Shown one piece after another: positions 22,120 to 33,644 of a stretch of DNA of 44,279 bases. Source of the stretch: Scenedesmus sp. ARA3. Its lineage: Eukaryota > Chlorophyta > Chlorophyceae > Sphaeropleales > Scenedesmaceae. A model generated the notes under the pieces. It made no database searches, was not told the origin of the DNA, and saw only the letters and a program-made list of their open reading frames with translations. Numbering within the stretch: the first letter of the stretch is position 1; each line of letters begins with the position of its first letter. The translations under genes were made by a program, and so were the position numbers. Location of the stretch: positions 1-44,279 of the forward strand of contig RWJK01000672.1 in the NCBI GenBank assembly GCA_004335835.1. The letters are read 5' to 3'.

Positions 22120-23430
22120 TTACACAGCCTCAGAGCCGGAGTGTGACCCGGTGTGTGAGCCAGCCACAGAGGCTGGGCGTGAGGGGATTTTGTCGCTGCT
22201 CTTCTTGGTGGGCAGCGGCGCTGCATGCAGCCAGGCACAGCAGGGCAGAGCACAAGCACGCAGGATGAGGTTGAGCTCACGCCAGAACACATTATGTTTT
22301 GTGCAGCATGCTGTATACAGCAATCAGCATGAAGAAAACACGGCTGGGCATGACACTCCACTGCAGCCATCAACTACCAACCGCCGCCAGCGATGCATGC
22401 CTGGACCCCTCTAGCAAATCTGCCGTATCCAAATCAGCTCCGGGCCTCACCTTGTGTCGGTGCGGGCGGTGCTGCTGCCTCCTTGAGCGCTGACAGCTGG
22501 TCGCGCAGGTCCAGCGCTGCCAGCACTGCCGTGATGGCGTACAGCACGAACAGCAGGAAGCCCAGCCCCACGGTGCCCTTCCAGGCCAGGCACAGGCTGC
22601 TGGCCTTGCAGGCGCCCCAGGCGGCGATGCTGGAGCCCATGCTGAGGAAGAAGATGGACCAGATGCCGCTGATGAGCAGGTCAACCAGGCCAGGCAGGTC
22701 CCTGGGGAGTGGTAAAAAATGCGGCGGCAGCACCGGAGTTGAGCAGCAGGCAGTTTAGGGATGAGTGAACCTACTTGAAGAACGGATGAGTCCGATAAGC
22801 ATGGTGTTGTGCGCTTCCAGGATCACGCGTCAACAGCAAGTGGCTGGTATCAGGAACCAGCTTCAAAATCCTGATGTTTCATGCAGGGTTCAGGTATGCT
22901 GGCAGATGCTTGCAGCGAACCGTCTGTCAGGACTAGGCTGTCAGGCTGCTTTTCTGATGCCAGCCATGCGATCCAATGTTTGGCTGGGTGTTGCGGTGCA
23001 ACTGGGGCACTAAGAAGTAGTGTCATCTGTGTCCACTCACTCTGCCAGCTTGGGGGTGATGCGGGGTGCAAACAGCAGGAAGGAAGACAGCAGGATGCCG
23101 AAGAACGAGATGAAGATCGCAAAGTTGACTGACTGCAGGATGGCGTACACCTGGAAGGTGGTTGTCCTGTAGGGAGCCCATGTCTTGGCCCAGTGAGCTG
23201 CGCACGCCAGGCAGGCCAGGCAGAACACAACCTGCAGGGCAGGGGAGCCCCACCAGTGCCAGGTGTCAGCACGAGTGCCAAACAGTTGCACCCCTGGAGC
23301 AACCGACTGCTGCGCCTCAGCTAGAGCATCGTGATATATTAAATGAAAGTACCTGCAGCACACGGGCGACGAAGGCCAGGATGGGCCGCGGCCTTGGTGC
23401 AGGCTTCGTTGGCTTTGCTGGAGCGTCCAT
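22120..23430 (-). CDS. Four-TM MARVEL-like membrane protein A, 206 aa, 4 exons
   Basis: Minus-strand exons: 23430-23353, 23231-23041, 22701-22451, 22220-22120; total 621 nt. The protein starts MDAPAKPTKPAPRPRPILAF. Four hydrophobic helices are visible: VARVLQVVFCLACLACAAH, FAIFISFFGILLSSFLLFA, LLISGIWSIFFLSMGSSIAA and GLGFLLFVLYAITAVLAAL. A cytosolic Ser/Pro-rich tail ends GSHTGSHSGSEAV. Four helices with this spacing resemble MARVEL-domain/CASP-like proteins, which organise membrane microdomains or trafficking, but the family call is by topology and texture only. The last exon was found by phase: donor CACAAG|GTGAGG (phase 1) joins 22220. Without it the ORF would end after GEARS. The stop codon sits inside a TGTAA. 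It is the paralogue of the gene at 25795-27549. Confidence 0.78.
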
Positions 23431-25794
23431 GTCGATCAACGGGTGACACCTGCCCGATAAAGCACCTAATTGCTAATTAAGGCGGTATATACCGCGTTCA
23501 GGCTGGTGAATGGCCTATCACTGCGAGCTGCGCAGAGCGAGGCACTGACTGTGGATGCTGCCAAGACAGCGCGAGCGGCAACGACCGAGGGGAAGGCACC
23601 TGGAAGCAAGAGCAGGTTTGAGCTGTACCAGGTAGACCAGACAGTGCATATCGAGGTGTGATCGACCGCTGTGTATCTCTGGTGTTGTCAGGCGTTGTGG
23701 CTAACAGTTAGACGGTCCCAGACTACGTTTTGCACAACGTATCCAGACCGTATGCCGTCAAATTATCAAACGCATGAAATTGATTGGACTTGAGGTGTCG
23801 CACTCAACCAGATGAAATGTCTCGGCACAGCTTTCGTGTCTTGCAGGGCAAGCACCTGAAACGACGTGTGTTTGGTTTTTTACATCGTTTTGCGTCAAAA
23901 TGACTCAATTTACGGTGGCAAGCATCATGCACGTACGGCCCTGATCACCAACCCCCCGGTCAGGCTGGGACCTCCACCTGCCGGTGACACGCAGACAGCC
24001 TGGACTGGCAGCACGGCTGCCAGGCTGCTGCTCGGAAGCTTGCAGTGCAGCACTGGGTGGTATGTATGCCTGGTCAGAGGGTCACCGCAGCGCAACGCAA
24101 GGGCACTGGTGGCATCACCACGCTGGTGAGGACTGCTTCCAGCTTTAGTGCTGCGGACTTGGTTGAGGTCCTGGAACACTGCTTAACCACCAGCACACTT
24201 TGCTACACAGCAACACATCAGATCCAACTCAGACTCAATCACTGCCCGTGCACACAAGCAGCCACCAGCAGCATTACGTGCCACATTGCAAAACTACAGG
24301 CACAACTGCAGCAAGTATGCACAAGTGTGCTTGTTTAACCGTATGCCACTGTATGCTGCAGCTTGGTCAAGTGCAAGCAGCTGCACAATGTGCGTTGAAC
24401 CTCACAATAGTGTGTGCACATGTGGCCGTCACCCGCTGCCAGGCTGGCATACTCAGGAGCAGTAGGCTGCCGCAGAGCAGCTCTGCTCCACTACTAGCGT
24501 AGTAGTACTAAGATTGTGTATGCTGCTGTCAACTTGTTGCTGCCAGTATCATAGCAACACTTGTTCCAATTGCGGACATCTATGAAACCAGCTCCACGCA
24601 AACCCACCACCACCAGCAGAAGCTTGATCATGATGCAGTTGGCCACCCTTTTCAGTAATGGAGTAGAACGTGCGCTGTCAACAATGCCTACACGCACAGT
24701 AATGATGACGTCTGTTTGGGCTGGCCAGGCAGGTAGAGCATGCCCCGTGCATGCAATGAGTGCAGTTGAAAAAACAGAGTACGATGTAGCAAGTAAAGCT
24801 GGCAGCTCGCTCCTGTGAACGACACAAGCGCTGCACTTCATCACGGTGATGAGCCTCATCCGAAGTTCGGATCATGGCATGCAGTGCCACCATGTACCGC
24901 AGCCGTGGAGTTCTGCCTGGACCCTCTGCAAAGCATGAACCAAATCCCGGTGCTACCGCCAAATTTCGTAGTAGCCACTACATGCAGTTGTTTAAGAAGC
25001 AGATGCCATCCGCATGCAGCCAAGCGCGCAGTGATCCAACACCACATGCCAGTGGTTGATAGCTCCTGAGCTAGTTGAAATTGAAGCTGTGCCAATGCAA
25101 AGTCTTCTGCATGCTGCTGGCTGGTGCCACTGACAGCTTTGAGCGCATTGACCAGTACATGCTACAAACATGTACTGCTGGTAGCTGTCCCAAGTAACTA
25201 CGTTGTGCTCTACTCAGCACTAAAGGTCTACCACCACATGACTGAGGCAGTTTGTATAACAGCTGCAGGCAGTGCTGAAGATCCCTACTGTAGTACACCA
25301 GAAGCTCAATGTTGACATCAGCCGAACATACAACGCTGCATGAATCATTGCCTGGCCCACCTGCAATAGCACAATGCTGCAAGCGTGCATGCCGGACACA
25401 GTTGTCCCAGGCACAACAGCAGTTTTGACACACAACATTGTATGCTCCAAAACCAGAAGATACCCCCATTGCAGCCAAGCTCAACTGCTCAGGCTGCTAT
25501 GGCATCAGATCCAAAAACAGAACACTAGAACAGTACCTCTATTGCTGTGTTGAAGCCTGTGGAAGAGTGCCCTGAGAGCACGGCTTGCGCCCCCTCGTCA
25601 CCAATGCACAGGTTGGGTTAGCGATCAACACTGCTTCCACATGTGTCTCTATCTAGCTCAGGTTGCTGTACTGCTTGGCAACAACAACTGGTGGCGCAGT
25701 TGCCTTCAAGCAGATCAAAAAAGCAGGCGTCGTCTGCAGCAGATGTCATGCAGCGCTCCTGGCTTCGGTCATGGCCTTGAATTTGGGCCAGGTC
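23431..25794. other. Intergenic 2.36 kb between the MARVEL-like paralogues
   Basis: Contains the promoter of paralogue A and the 3' flank of paralogue B. A plus-strand open frame at 23470-23661 (no ATG start, ends VDQTVHIEV) begins 40 bp from paralogue A's start and has exon-like composition but no partner exon. Two minus-strand ORFs of over 120 codons (24494-24859, 25071-25484) are Cys-rich and show no domain. I do not call any as a gene. Confidence 0.55.
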
Positions 25795-27549
25795 TTAGGC
25801 TGCAGTCGGTGCTGCAGTCTGTGCTGCTGGCTGTGCCGCAGGCTGAGCTGCGGAGGCTGGCTTGGCCACTTGCACCTGGGTGGCTGGTGCAGCTGCAGGG
25901 TGCAGCACATGCAGAAGGATTGCAGACAATGAGTGTTAGTGTGTTTGGAACGAATATGGTGTATTGCATGCAGCAGAACAGGGTAACAAATCCAGTGCTA
26001 CAAATCCAGTGCTACAAGTGTTCGTTACGGCAGCACATAAGCAAGCTAGGCTCTCCGCACGGACAATGGCGGCTGTTGCATCAAAAGCAAAGCGCAGGCC
26101 AACACGCAGGTGACAAGAGTGCAACATGCGGTTGGCACCACTGTGCCTCTGCTGTGTGCTGATGCGCTGGGTTACTGAACACTGCAAAGTCCACGCCCTG
26201 CTCTGCTCTGCCCAGAGCTGCAAGCTGCAGGCTGCTGGGCTGTGCCTCACCTTTCTTGCTGGCGCGCCACTCCAGGAAGGCCATCACGGCGCTTGCCGCG
26301 TACAGCACAAAGTTGATGAAGCCGCAGGCAACCACAGCGTCCCAGGTGCTGTACATGCACATGCAGTCAACGCGGCCAGCAGCAAGCACGTCAGTTTCTG
26401 TATGTATGTCATACACAGCGCCAGCCATCTACACTACCCAGCTGACTAGAGTGACAATGACTAGGCGGCACACTGCTGAGTCTAGATATAGTTGACCGTG
26501 CGCTGATTGGTGTGCTGCATGCCACACACAGGGCTGAGCCCTGTCGTCACATCCCAAGCATGCATGTGGCTGCAGGAAACACACGGCACTCACCCGCACA
26601 GCACCTGGGGGTTCATCAGCGCGCTGCCCAGCACACTGCCCAGCAGCTGGCGGCGTGTCACCCCAACAACGCCAGCCGCAGCCGGTGCTGCCTTGCGGCC
26701 CAGAGCCACGCGCAGCGCCTCGCTGCGCCCCTGGTGCAGCAGGTGCCTCGCACCACCAACAGTAAGCCCACCCAACTGGTTGGCCAGGTCGTTGAATGCA
26801 GTAGTAGCCAGTGACAGGTCAGTGGTGCTGAGGGTTCCGCCATTGGTGCCAGAAGTGAAGGTGGAGGTGCTGCCGCCACCAAACATGAGAGCCAAGCGCG
26901 ACATGCTGCCCGCGCCAGCCATGCCGCCTCCTGCAGCGCAGGTGCCGTAGTTGGCGAGGCTGGCTCCCACAGCAAGGAAGAAGATAGACCAGACTGCACT
27001 GATGATGCAGTCAGGTAGGCCTGGCAGCCTGCAGGAAAACAGCAGGTGATGCACGCTTGTGCTCAACGACTTACAGACTGCTGCTATGTTTGGCAAGAGT
27101 CCAATGTCAATTAAAGCTTGCTGTGCGCGTTCGGTGCGTTATCACATGTCTGATGGGAAAGTGCAGGCTGCAGAATGTGGTGTAGTAGCACGCTCACTTA
27201 CTTTGCCAGCTTCTTGGAGCGAGGAGCGATGCCCAGCAGAACTGACACCAGAAGGCCAGTTACGCCAGCAAATATGGCGAAACTAATGGGCCCAAAGCTG
27301 ACCATACCTTTGAAAAGGTCAGCCCAAAAGGCAGCACATCCCAGGCAAATGATTGCAAACAGTGCCTGCAGGTAAACAAGCAGCAGATGTCGAGTCAACA
27401 CGGTGGCAAGGGGAACGGCGCGGAAACTCCTGTGTCGTTCATACGCTGCCAGGTCCGCCACTTCTCAACGCTTTATAGCAGTTTATAAAGCATACATACA
27501 CCTGCAGTACACGAGTCACTGTCTTCGCGACGGTCAATGCGGTCGCCAT
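25795..27549 (-). CDS. Four-TM MARVEL-like membrane protein B, 280 aa, 5 exons
   Basis: Minus-strand exons: 27549-27502, 27365-27202, 27028-26594, 26348-26251, 25892-25795; total 843 nt. It aligns with protein A: TVTRVLQALFAIICLGCAAF, ISFAIFAGVTGLLVSVLLG, CIISAVWSIFFLAVGASLA, then FINFVLYAASAVMAFLEWRA. Exon borders and phases are conserved (0, 2, then 1 before the tail). It differs by about 100 residues inserted between helices 3 and 4. These are first Gly/Ser/Thr-rich (residues about 90-125) and then helical with a basic stretch (LGRKAAPAAAGVVGVTRRQ), with one extra intron at the end of the insert. The Ala/Gln/Pro tail (residues about 250-280) is in a separate exon chosen by phase and by parallel with protein A. 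A read-through ending at 26081 is the alternative. Confidence 0.76.
25986..26013. repeat. 14-bp direct repeat x2 in the intron of MARVEL-like B
   Basis: ACAAATCCAGTGCT occurs twice in tandem in the last intron (26250-25893). Confidence 0.85.
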
Positions 27550-29330
27550 GTTGCTCCAGCGGGGTCAACCTATGAGCGTATGTTTGATGATTACACCGGA
27601 ACTGATTGGCAAGCGACTCATCGCCCTACATGTAGCGACACAAGGTCGAGGCGTCATGGTCAGGTTTACGGTATGGTCAGTGTAACAGTCAGCAATGACT
27701 CATGCCTCCGACATGGGTCTCGGAGTGAACACTGCACTGAAGCCAGCAGATCAAGCAGTTAACATGCCACACTGCCACAAAACCCTACGCAGGGGTTGGC
27801 GAGACCCATGGATCCCGTGCATTGACAGGGCTGACATGTGCTAGTCAGCTGTTGCAAGCTCCCAGGCATGGCTTACTCAGAGGTGAACACTGCAAGGGGA
27901 TGCAGACAGCAGGCACAAAGCAGATCGCGTGTCAGCACAATACACACGTGTGCACATCCTTCCTCCAGCACACCCAGCTGCAAACACCAAGCCAACAGGC
28001 AGAGTCTGCCTGCCGCTGGGAATCCATTTGCTGGGAATCTAGGCACAACCAGGATGGCACACCCAAAGCAGGCTGAAGCAAGCAAGCAAGCACGCTGGTC
28101 AACAGCACATACCGGTCATGCACACCAGGGCTACAGGTGCTGCCACTCCACTCTTATACGTGCCCTGTTTCTGAAGAATGTTTCTTCAGTATGCTAACGC
28201 GTGCACATTGTTGTGTGCAGGCGTGGCACACGCGGCCATGCGCCGCATGCAGCTACAGCGCAGCAACCCATTGTGCATTAGTGTCGCACGCGATATGTGC
28301 ACGTCACTGCAGCAAGGCACATGCTGCCACACACAGTAGGTGCACACGAAAACCCTGCCCCGTATCTGCCTCACCCCACTCTGCAGCCCTGCATGTTCGT
28401 TTTAGTGCAGCTGATATGTCATCACCATCGCCGGTGGTGCTCTGCAGCTGTCTGCTTGGCCCTAGCAACAGTGAGGTTTAACCGCCCCGCTGTTGTGAAC
28501 CATCACCACATCTCACGCAGGATGTCACACCACACACAAACTGGCAGGTGTGCACTGGCACGCACGGAGTACATGTTGGGGGCAAACCATAGATTAGAAT
28601 AGAGGCATGCATTGGTGTGTGTTTACGAAGGGCAGCACCATTCTGTGTGTGCGAGTGGCCAACAGCCACCAGCAACGTCCCACATCAGCAGGCTGCTGCT
28701 GTTGCAGGGCACAGCTGCAGCATCACACATGCAGCTGCAGAAATCCATCCATTGCACGCTGTACATGGCCGGCGATGCTGCCAGTACGAAGACGGCGCTG
28801 GCGGCGTCAATGTACAGCGCGTGAACGCCAACTACCGACAGCTGATAGCAAATGCCAGCAGCAGCGTTTCCTACCTAATCACATGCAGTTTAACCCCAGC
28901 TTCCTGCTCTCTGTAAAAGGCACCAACCACAATGCTTAGTGCGCCCCCTGCATGCTGCCCTGCAGCGCAGGCAGGCAGGCGCAACCACACGCCGCAATGC
29001 ATACACACAACAGCGGGCGCTTCTCATACCCCTGTGCCTCAAGCCCATGTTCACCTATTCAAATGTCTATCTACATACGACATACTCCCACCGTGGTTTC
29101 CCCAAAGGCGCCTGCGCGCACCCTCACTCAGCCAATGCGCAGCTGCTGAAGTGCGCGGCGCTGCAGCCAGCACTGCAGTACGGGTGAGCGCCCTGCAGCT
29201 GCAGTGCAGAAACACCAGCCCTGGCAGCCAGCAACAGCAGCCAGTGCGGCTCAGCAGCCGCAGGCTGCGGTGCTCCTGCTCCAGCCCTGGCAGCAGCAGC
29301 AGCTGACGTAGTTGCTGAAGCGGATGTGCC
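27550..29330. other. Intergenic 1.78 kb
   Basis: Between the start of MARVEL-like B and the stop of SCAI, both on the minus strand. It should contain the MARVEL-like B promoter and the SCAI 3' UTR. No TTACA near the SCAI stop was seen. Open frames here lack domains and splice continuity. Confidence 0.55.
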
Positions 29331-31655
29331 TCACATGCGGCCCGAGGTGTGCGTTGCTGTGCTCATGGGGCTGCCGCTGCTCATGCTGGCCGCCCTGTCC
29401 CCGAAGCGCTCCGCCTTGTCCAGGCACTCCGCCAGCCGCTGGATGCCCGCCACGATGTCGGGCGCGTCCGGAGCAACCTGCAGCAGGCAGCAGTGACAGC
29501 AGCAGCATGTTAGATGCTTGAGCAGGCAGCACAGGGCTGGTGCCATTGCACCATCACTCACGCTGCGCGTCCGCACCGCAGTGTGGCAGCCGTGGCTGTA
29601 GGCGCTGGGCTTGCGAGCGAATTGCCTGGCTTGCAGACAACACTGACTGGGCAGCGCAGCATTGATATGTTTGCAGCATCAGCCAGCTGTGCAGCTCACC
29701 TCCTTGGGCAGCTCGGGGAACACGCGCGGCAGGTTGGCCGGGTTGCCGCCCACGCTGGTGTGCAGCGTCAGCGCGGCGCGGCACAGCACGAAGCGCAGCG
29801 TGAGCCGCCGCAGCAGCGCGTCCCTGAACACCACGCTCCAGGGCGACTTGGGCGCGCCCGGCGCCTGGAAGGAGCGCAGCAGCAGCGCCGCCCACTCGCC
29901 CATGACCGAGTTCATGGCGGACTGCAGGTCCACCAGCTGCTGGATGCTGGGGTCTGTGTTGCCCGCCGCCAGGCAGAAGCCCATGAGCGGCCCCGTGAGG
30001 AACATGGTGAGCAGGTTGCCCGCCTTGCTGGCCTCGCCCAGCTCGTACGGCCGCTGCGTGGGAGACATCAGGCAGAACGCCTGCTGCCCGATCTCACAGC
30101 CCTGCGGCAGCAGCAGCAGCAGCAGCATGCACATGAGCAGCAGCACAAGGCAGTGGACTCAAATGAACTATTGCAGTCGGCCAGCAGACCAGCATGCCAT
30201 CTGGGTGTTTACTTGCTCTGGCTGTGCACGAGCCAGCATTCCAACGGGCCATCAGTTGCGCCCAAAAGACAGAAGAATAACTGCGCCATGGCCACCCACC
30301 TGCAGGCGCATGAAGCTGCTGCTGTTGTCGCTGTCCACTACCAGGAACAGGCTGCGCCGCGTGAGGTGCAGCAGGTCCTCCGGCAGCAGGTAGCTGTCCA
30401 CAGCCTCCACGCTGCCGCTGCTGCTGCTGCTGCCTTTGACGGGCCCCAGGTGCACGCCCTCGCCCGCATTGGGCCCGCCGTGCACAGTCAGCGCGCTCAT
30501 GCTGGGCACCGACACATCGCTCATGTTGTCTGCTGGCGGCGGCTCCAGGTCAGCGGGTGCGATCTCGCTGGTGAGGCAGCTGGTGGAGGGGTAGGGCGCG
30601 CAGCGCGCCAGGTCGGAGCGCGCGCTGCTGGCGGAGATGTACAGCAGCATGATGGACTCCTGCAGGGCAGGCCAAGGGGAGCCAGCAGGCAGCGCAAGGC
30701 AGTCAGGTGCTGGCCACGCATTGGAGTTGAGCCGAGAGGTGGCAAGCTGGGCTGATACTCGGCCAGGCTGCCAGGTGCACCAGCAGGCGCGGCGCTGATC
30801 AAGCCCAATGTCTGCATGCAATATGCTTGCTTCACCAGGCATGTGTAGGTCTGTGTGGCTGTGCTGCTGGGCCTCACCTTGGGCATGACCTCCATGGTGG
30901 TGGTCAGGATGGACAGCAGCTGCATGGCGGTGGGCCGGTACACCAGGTGCTTGGCAGGGTTCTCCATCAGAGGCTTGCCTGCAGCCAGCAGCAGCAGCAG
31001 CAGCAGCAACCAGACAGCAGATGGCGGCGTGCTTGAGCACACACTCTGCACACAGTGCTGTTTGATGAATGTGCAGGCCTTTCCCTCTTTGAGTCCTCTG
31101 CGCAGCCCTGCTGGCTGACACTGTTGCATGCAGACCACTACAAGGCAGCCGCTGGCATCAGCGAAACCTGCGTGACACCCCCTGTGCTTGCACCCCTGCT
31201 GCTGCGCTGCTTGCGTGCGCCCAGCTGCTGCCCCCTATGCCTGGTGTCCTGTCCTGTCCCCTGCCAGCCTCCTGCTGGCTGCCTCCATGCTCTATGGCTG
31301 CACCTTGAGTGTTGAGCGCCTCATCATGCTCTGCCTGTGCCGCCACGGCTGCACCCCGGCTGCACCGCCCTGCTGCATCGCAGCTGCACCTCCCCTCACA
31401 CTGCTGCTGCTTGTCTGTGCCTGCGCCCCCGGGCCTGTCAGCCATGGCGCCCGCCTGCCTCACCTCCCTGCGCCCCGGGCTCCAGGCCGTTCTCCAGCCC
31501 GCGCGCCTTCTCCGCAAGGTTCTTGCCGCTGCCGCTGCGCGTGAGCGGCATGGGGTGCTCCTGCGCGGGCGGGTTGGGGCTGCTGAACTGGTCCTCCCAC
31601 TCTAGCGCCTGCAGCATGCGGAAGCTGTCCAGCGGCAGCTCAGCGATCTTCACCT

Positions 31656-31686
<31 letters not shown>

Positions 31687-33644
31687 TGCATCGCAGAAGG
31701 TGCGGCGGCAGGCAGGGCAGGGCCGTCAGCTTGGTACAGTGCAAGCATGCAGTACGTGTGTGTGCTGCGCCCTGCTGCCATGCACAGACCACTAGGACCA
31801 CCCGTGCTGAGCAAGCTACTGCTTTTGCTGCTGCCAAGCGCTCCTGGTTGCCAGGTTCCAGCGCCCACTGGCCCAGCTGCTGTGCCTCGCCTCTGACACG
31901 CACGTCTGCAAGCACTGCTGCTTCACATTGCGGCTTCTACACTCAGTATAACATACTGCAGCGCGCCGCCAGCACAGCTGCCCTAAGAAGATAGTGTTCT
32001 TCACCGCCGCCGCACCTGGCGCGTGTAGTATGAGACCAGGATGGCGTCGTGCAGCAGCATCTTGTGCGGGCTGGACTTGACCTCCGCCTGGTTGAGTGCT
32101 GCGCGCAGGCTGTGCCTGAAGGGCACGTTGCTGCCTGGGCTGCGCGGCACCGGCATGGCCACGTCAGCGTGCAGGAAGTTGGTCACCTCCTGGATCACGC
32201 TACGCCACTCCTGCAGCGCGCAATGTCCAAAGAATGCATCGCTCAAGCCGGTCAGCAGCTAAAGGTGGACCTTTTTAAAGCGATGTGCCTGGCTGTGCCA
32301 TTAAGGATTTGCCAGACATGCCAGAACCCGCCAGCAAAAAGGCCAGCAACAAGGCCGCAACACGTGCATGCCAACTGCTGCAGTTGGCAGTTCACTCGCA
32401 TCCAACAGCTGATGCTCCGGCGGCAGCAGCAGTTCCAGCACGCACCTGTGCATCAGGCGGGTTGTACTTCATTATGTAGCTGCTGATCAGCGCCTGGAAC
32501 TCCTGCAGCAGCTGCCACACCTCCTGCAGGGGCAGCAGACAACACCATGCACACACACAACGCGAATGTTCAGGTGAAAGTGACTGCTGTTATCTGTATG
32601 AGCGCAGGCCGGTGCAAGGCACCAGCTGCACACATGCCGCCGTTGATGCTGCCGTGCCACTCAAGTCTAGCCACAAGGCGGCTGGTGGCTACAGCCAACT
32701 GACACCGTTTGCTACTGCTCCAAGGTTTGATGGGTAGCGCAACATCGCCAGCTGCTGTGGCCAGTGGGGTGGCGTGCTATGCTCAGAATACAATGGCTGA
32801 TCGATGCTGCTGCTCAGGCCAGCTGCATGTCACGGCCAACTCAAGCGCTGCTGGATGGTGCTTAGAGGCGTCAGGGCTTGCCCTGCTGCTGCTGCTGCTG
32901 CCACCGCCGCCGCTGAGCTAGCTACCGTTGCTGGCGATGCTGTCATGCCGCGCACCTCCCGCCGGTTGAGCAGCAGGCAGATGATGATGAAGCGCGCAAA
33001 GTAGCGCAGCTGCTTGATGGCCAGGTTTGGGTCTGTGGCTGACTGCGCAAAGTAGGCGCGCGAGCGGATGGCCTCATAGAACACGTACGACTCGTGCAGG
33101 AAGCGGATCTCGCTGGCCCGCAGGTAGTAGTTGTAGTAGAGCTGCCCTATCTTGCTGGCTATGTCGCCGATCTCCCAGCGCTCCATGCCCCGCGTGGTGA
33201 GCACCTCCCTGCACCAGGCACGAGGAGGGTTGCATGCAGCTGAGGGCTTGCAGGAATGATGGTGGTGCTGATGATGATGTTGTGTGTTGTGAGTCGAGTA
33301 GGTGTAACATCTAGTAACAAGTTACGTATGTGGATGCTGATGAATGGGCTGCTGCCAGCTGCCCAGAGCATGCAGGACTGGCGCAGCACTCGCTGTTGTC
33401 GCTGCTGCTGCTGTTCCTGTACCAACTGACTTCAGCCTTGTGTATCCTACAAACATCTGCTAGTAGTGTCCCACCTGTTGTCCTGCTGGAACTTCCATAG
33501 CTTGGAGTATATGTGGAAAGCCTTGTGAAAGTGGTGCTCCCACCGGGAGTTGCCATACGGTGGCAGGTCCCTGAGCCTGTTGAAGCTGCGCTGCGACTTT
33601 TCCAGCAGGAACTCAAACTCCTTGAACAACTCCCGAGAACTCAT
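29331..33644 (-). CDS. SCAI: SCAI family protein, 631 aa, 9 exons
   Basis: Minus-strand exons: 33644-33475, 33208-32956, 32523-32446, 32210-32016, 31653-31464, 30978-30878, 30659-30300, 30101-29700, 29477-29331; total 1896 nt. It begins MSSRELFKEFEFLLEKSQRS, and the family-typical helical N-half follows (WEHHFHKAFHIYSKLWKFQQ; GQLYYNYYLRASEIRFLHES; LRYFARFIIICLLLNRRE). Then come ENPAKHLVYRPTAMQLLSIL, SIMLLYISASSARSDL, LFLVVDSDNSSSFMRLQ, LLTMFLTGPLMGFCLAAG and SVVFRDALLRRLTLRFVLCR. This order and length (human SCAI is about 600 aa) fit the SCAI family well. In animals SCAI acts in the nucleus as a co-repressor of MRTF/SRF transcription and in double-strand-break repair with 53BP1. The role in algae and plants is not established, so only the family is claimed. 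Three acceptors (exons 5, 6, 8) sit behind (CTG)n runs. The last exon, ending SGRM, is the least certain. Confidence 0.9.
30102..30127 (-). repeat. (CTG)n tract at the SCAI exon 8 acceptor
   Basis: On the gene strand about seven CTG units run into GCCGCAG, the acceptor before exon 8 (30101). Confidence 0.85.
30979..31008 (-). repeat. (CTG)n tract at the SCAI exon 6 acceptor
   Basis: On the gene strand about eight CTG units precede GGCTGCAG, the acceptor before exon 6 (30978). Confidence 0.85.
31654..31683 (-). repeat. (CTG)n tract at the SCAI exon 5 acceptor
   Basis: About ten CTG units on the gene strand end in the CAG acceptor of exon 5 (31653). Confidence 0.88.

Noticed and set aside
22434..22450. 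Stop at 22434 as the end of MARVEL-like A
   Set aside because: A canonical donor (AAG|GTGAGG) precedes it, and a phase-1 exon at 22220-22120 parallels the tail exon of the paralogue.
24494..25484. Two minus-strand ORFs of over 120 codons in the intergenic region
   Set aside because: No domain, no start context, no splice continuation and lower-complexity Cys-rich translations; probably chance.
29514..30755. 413-codon plus-strand ORF
   Set aside because: Antisense to SCAI exons 7-9; it spans SCAI introns and has low-complexity Gln/His/Arg composition.
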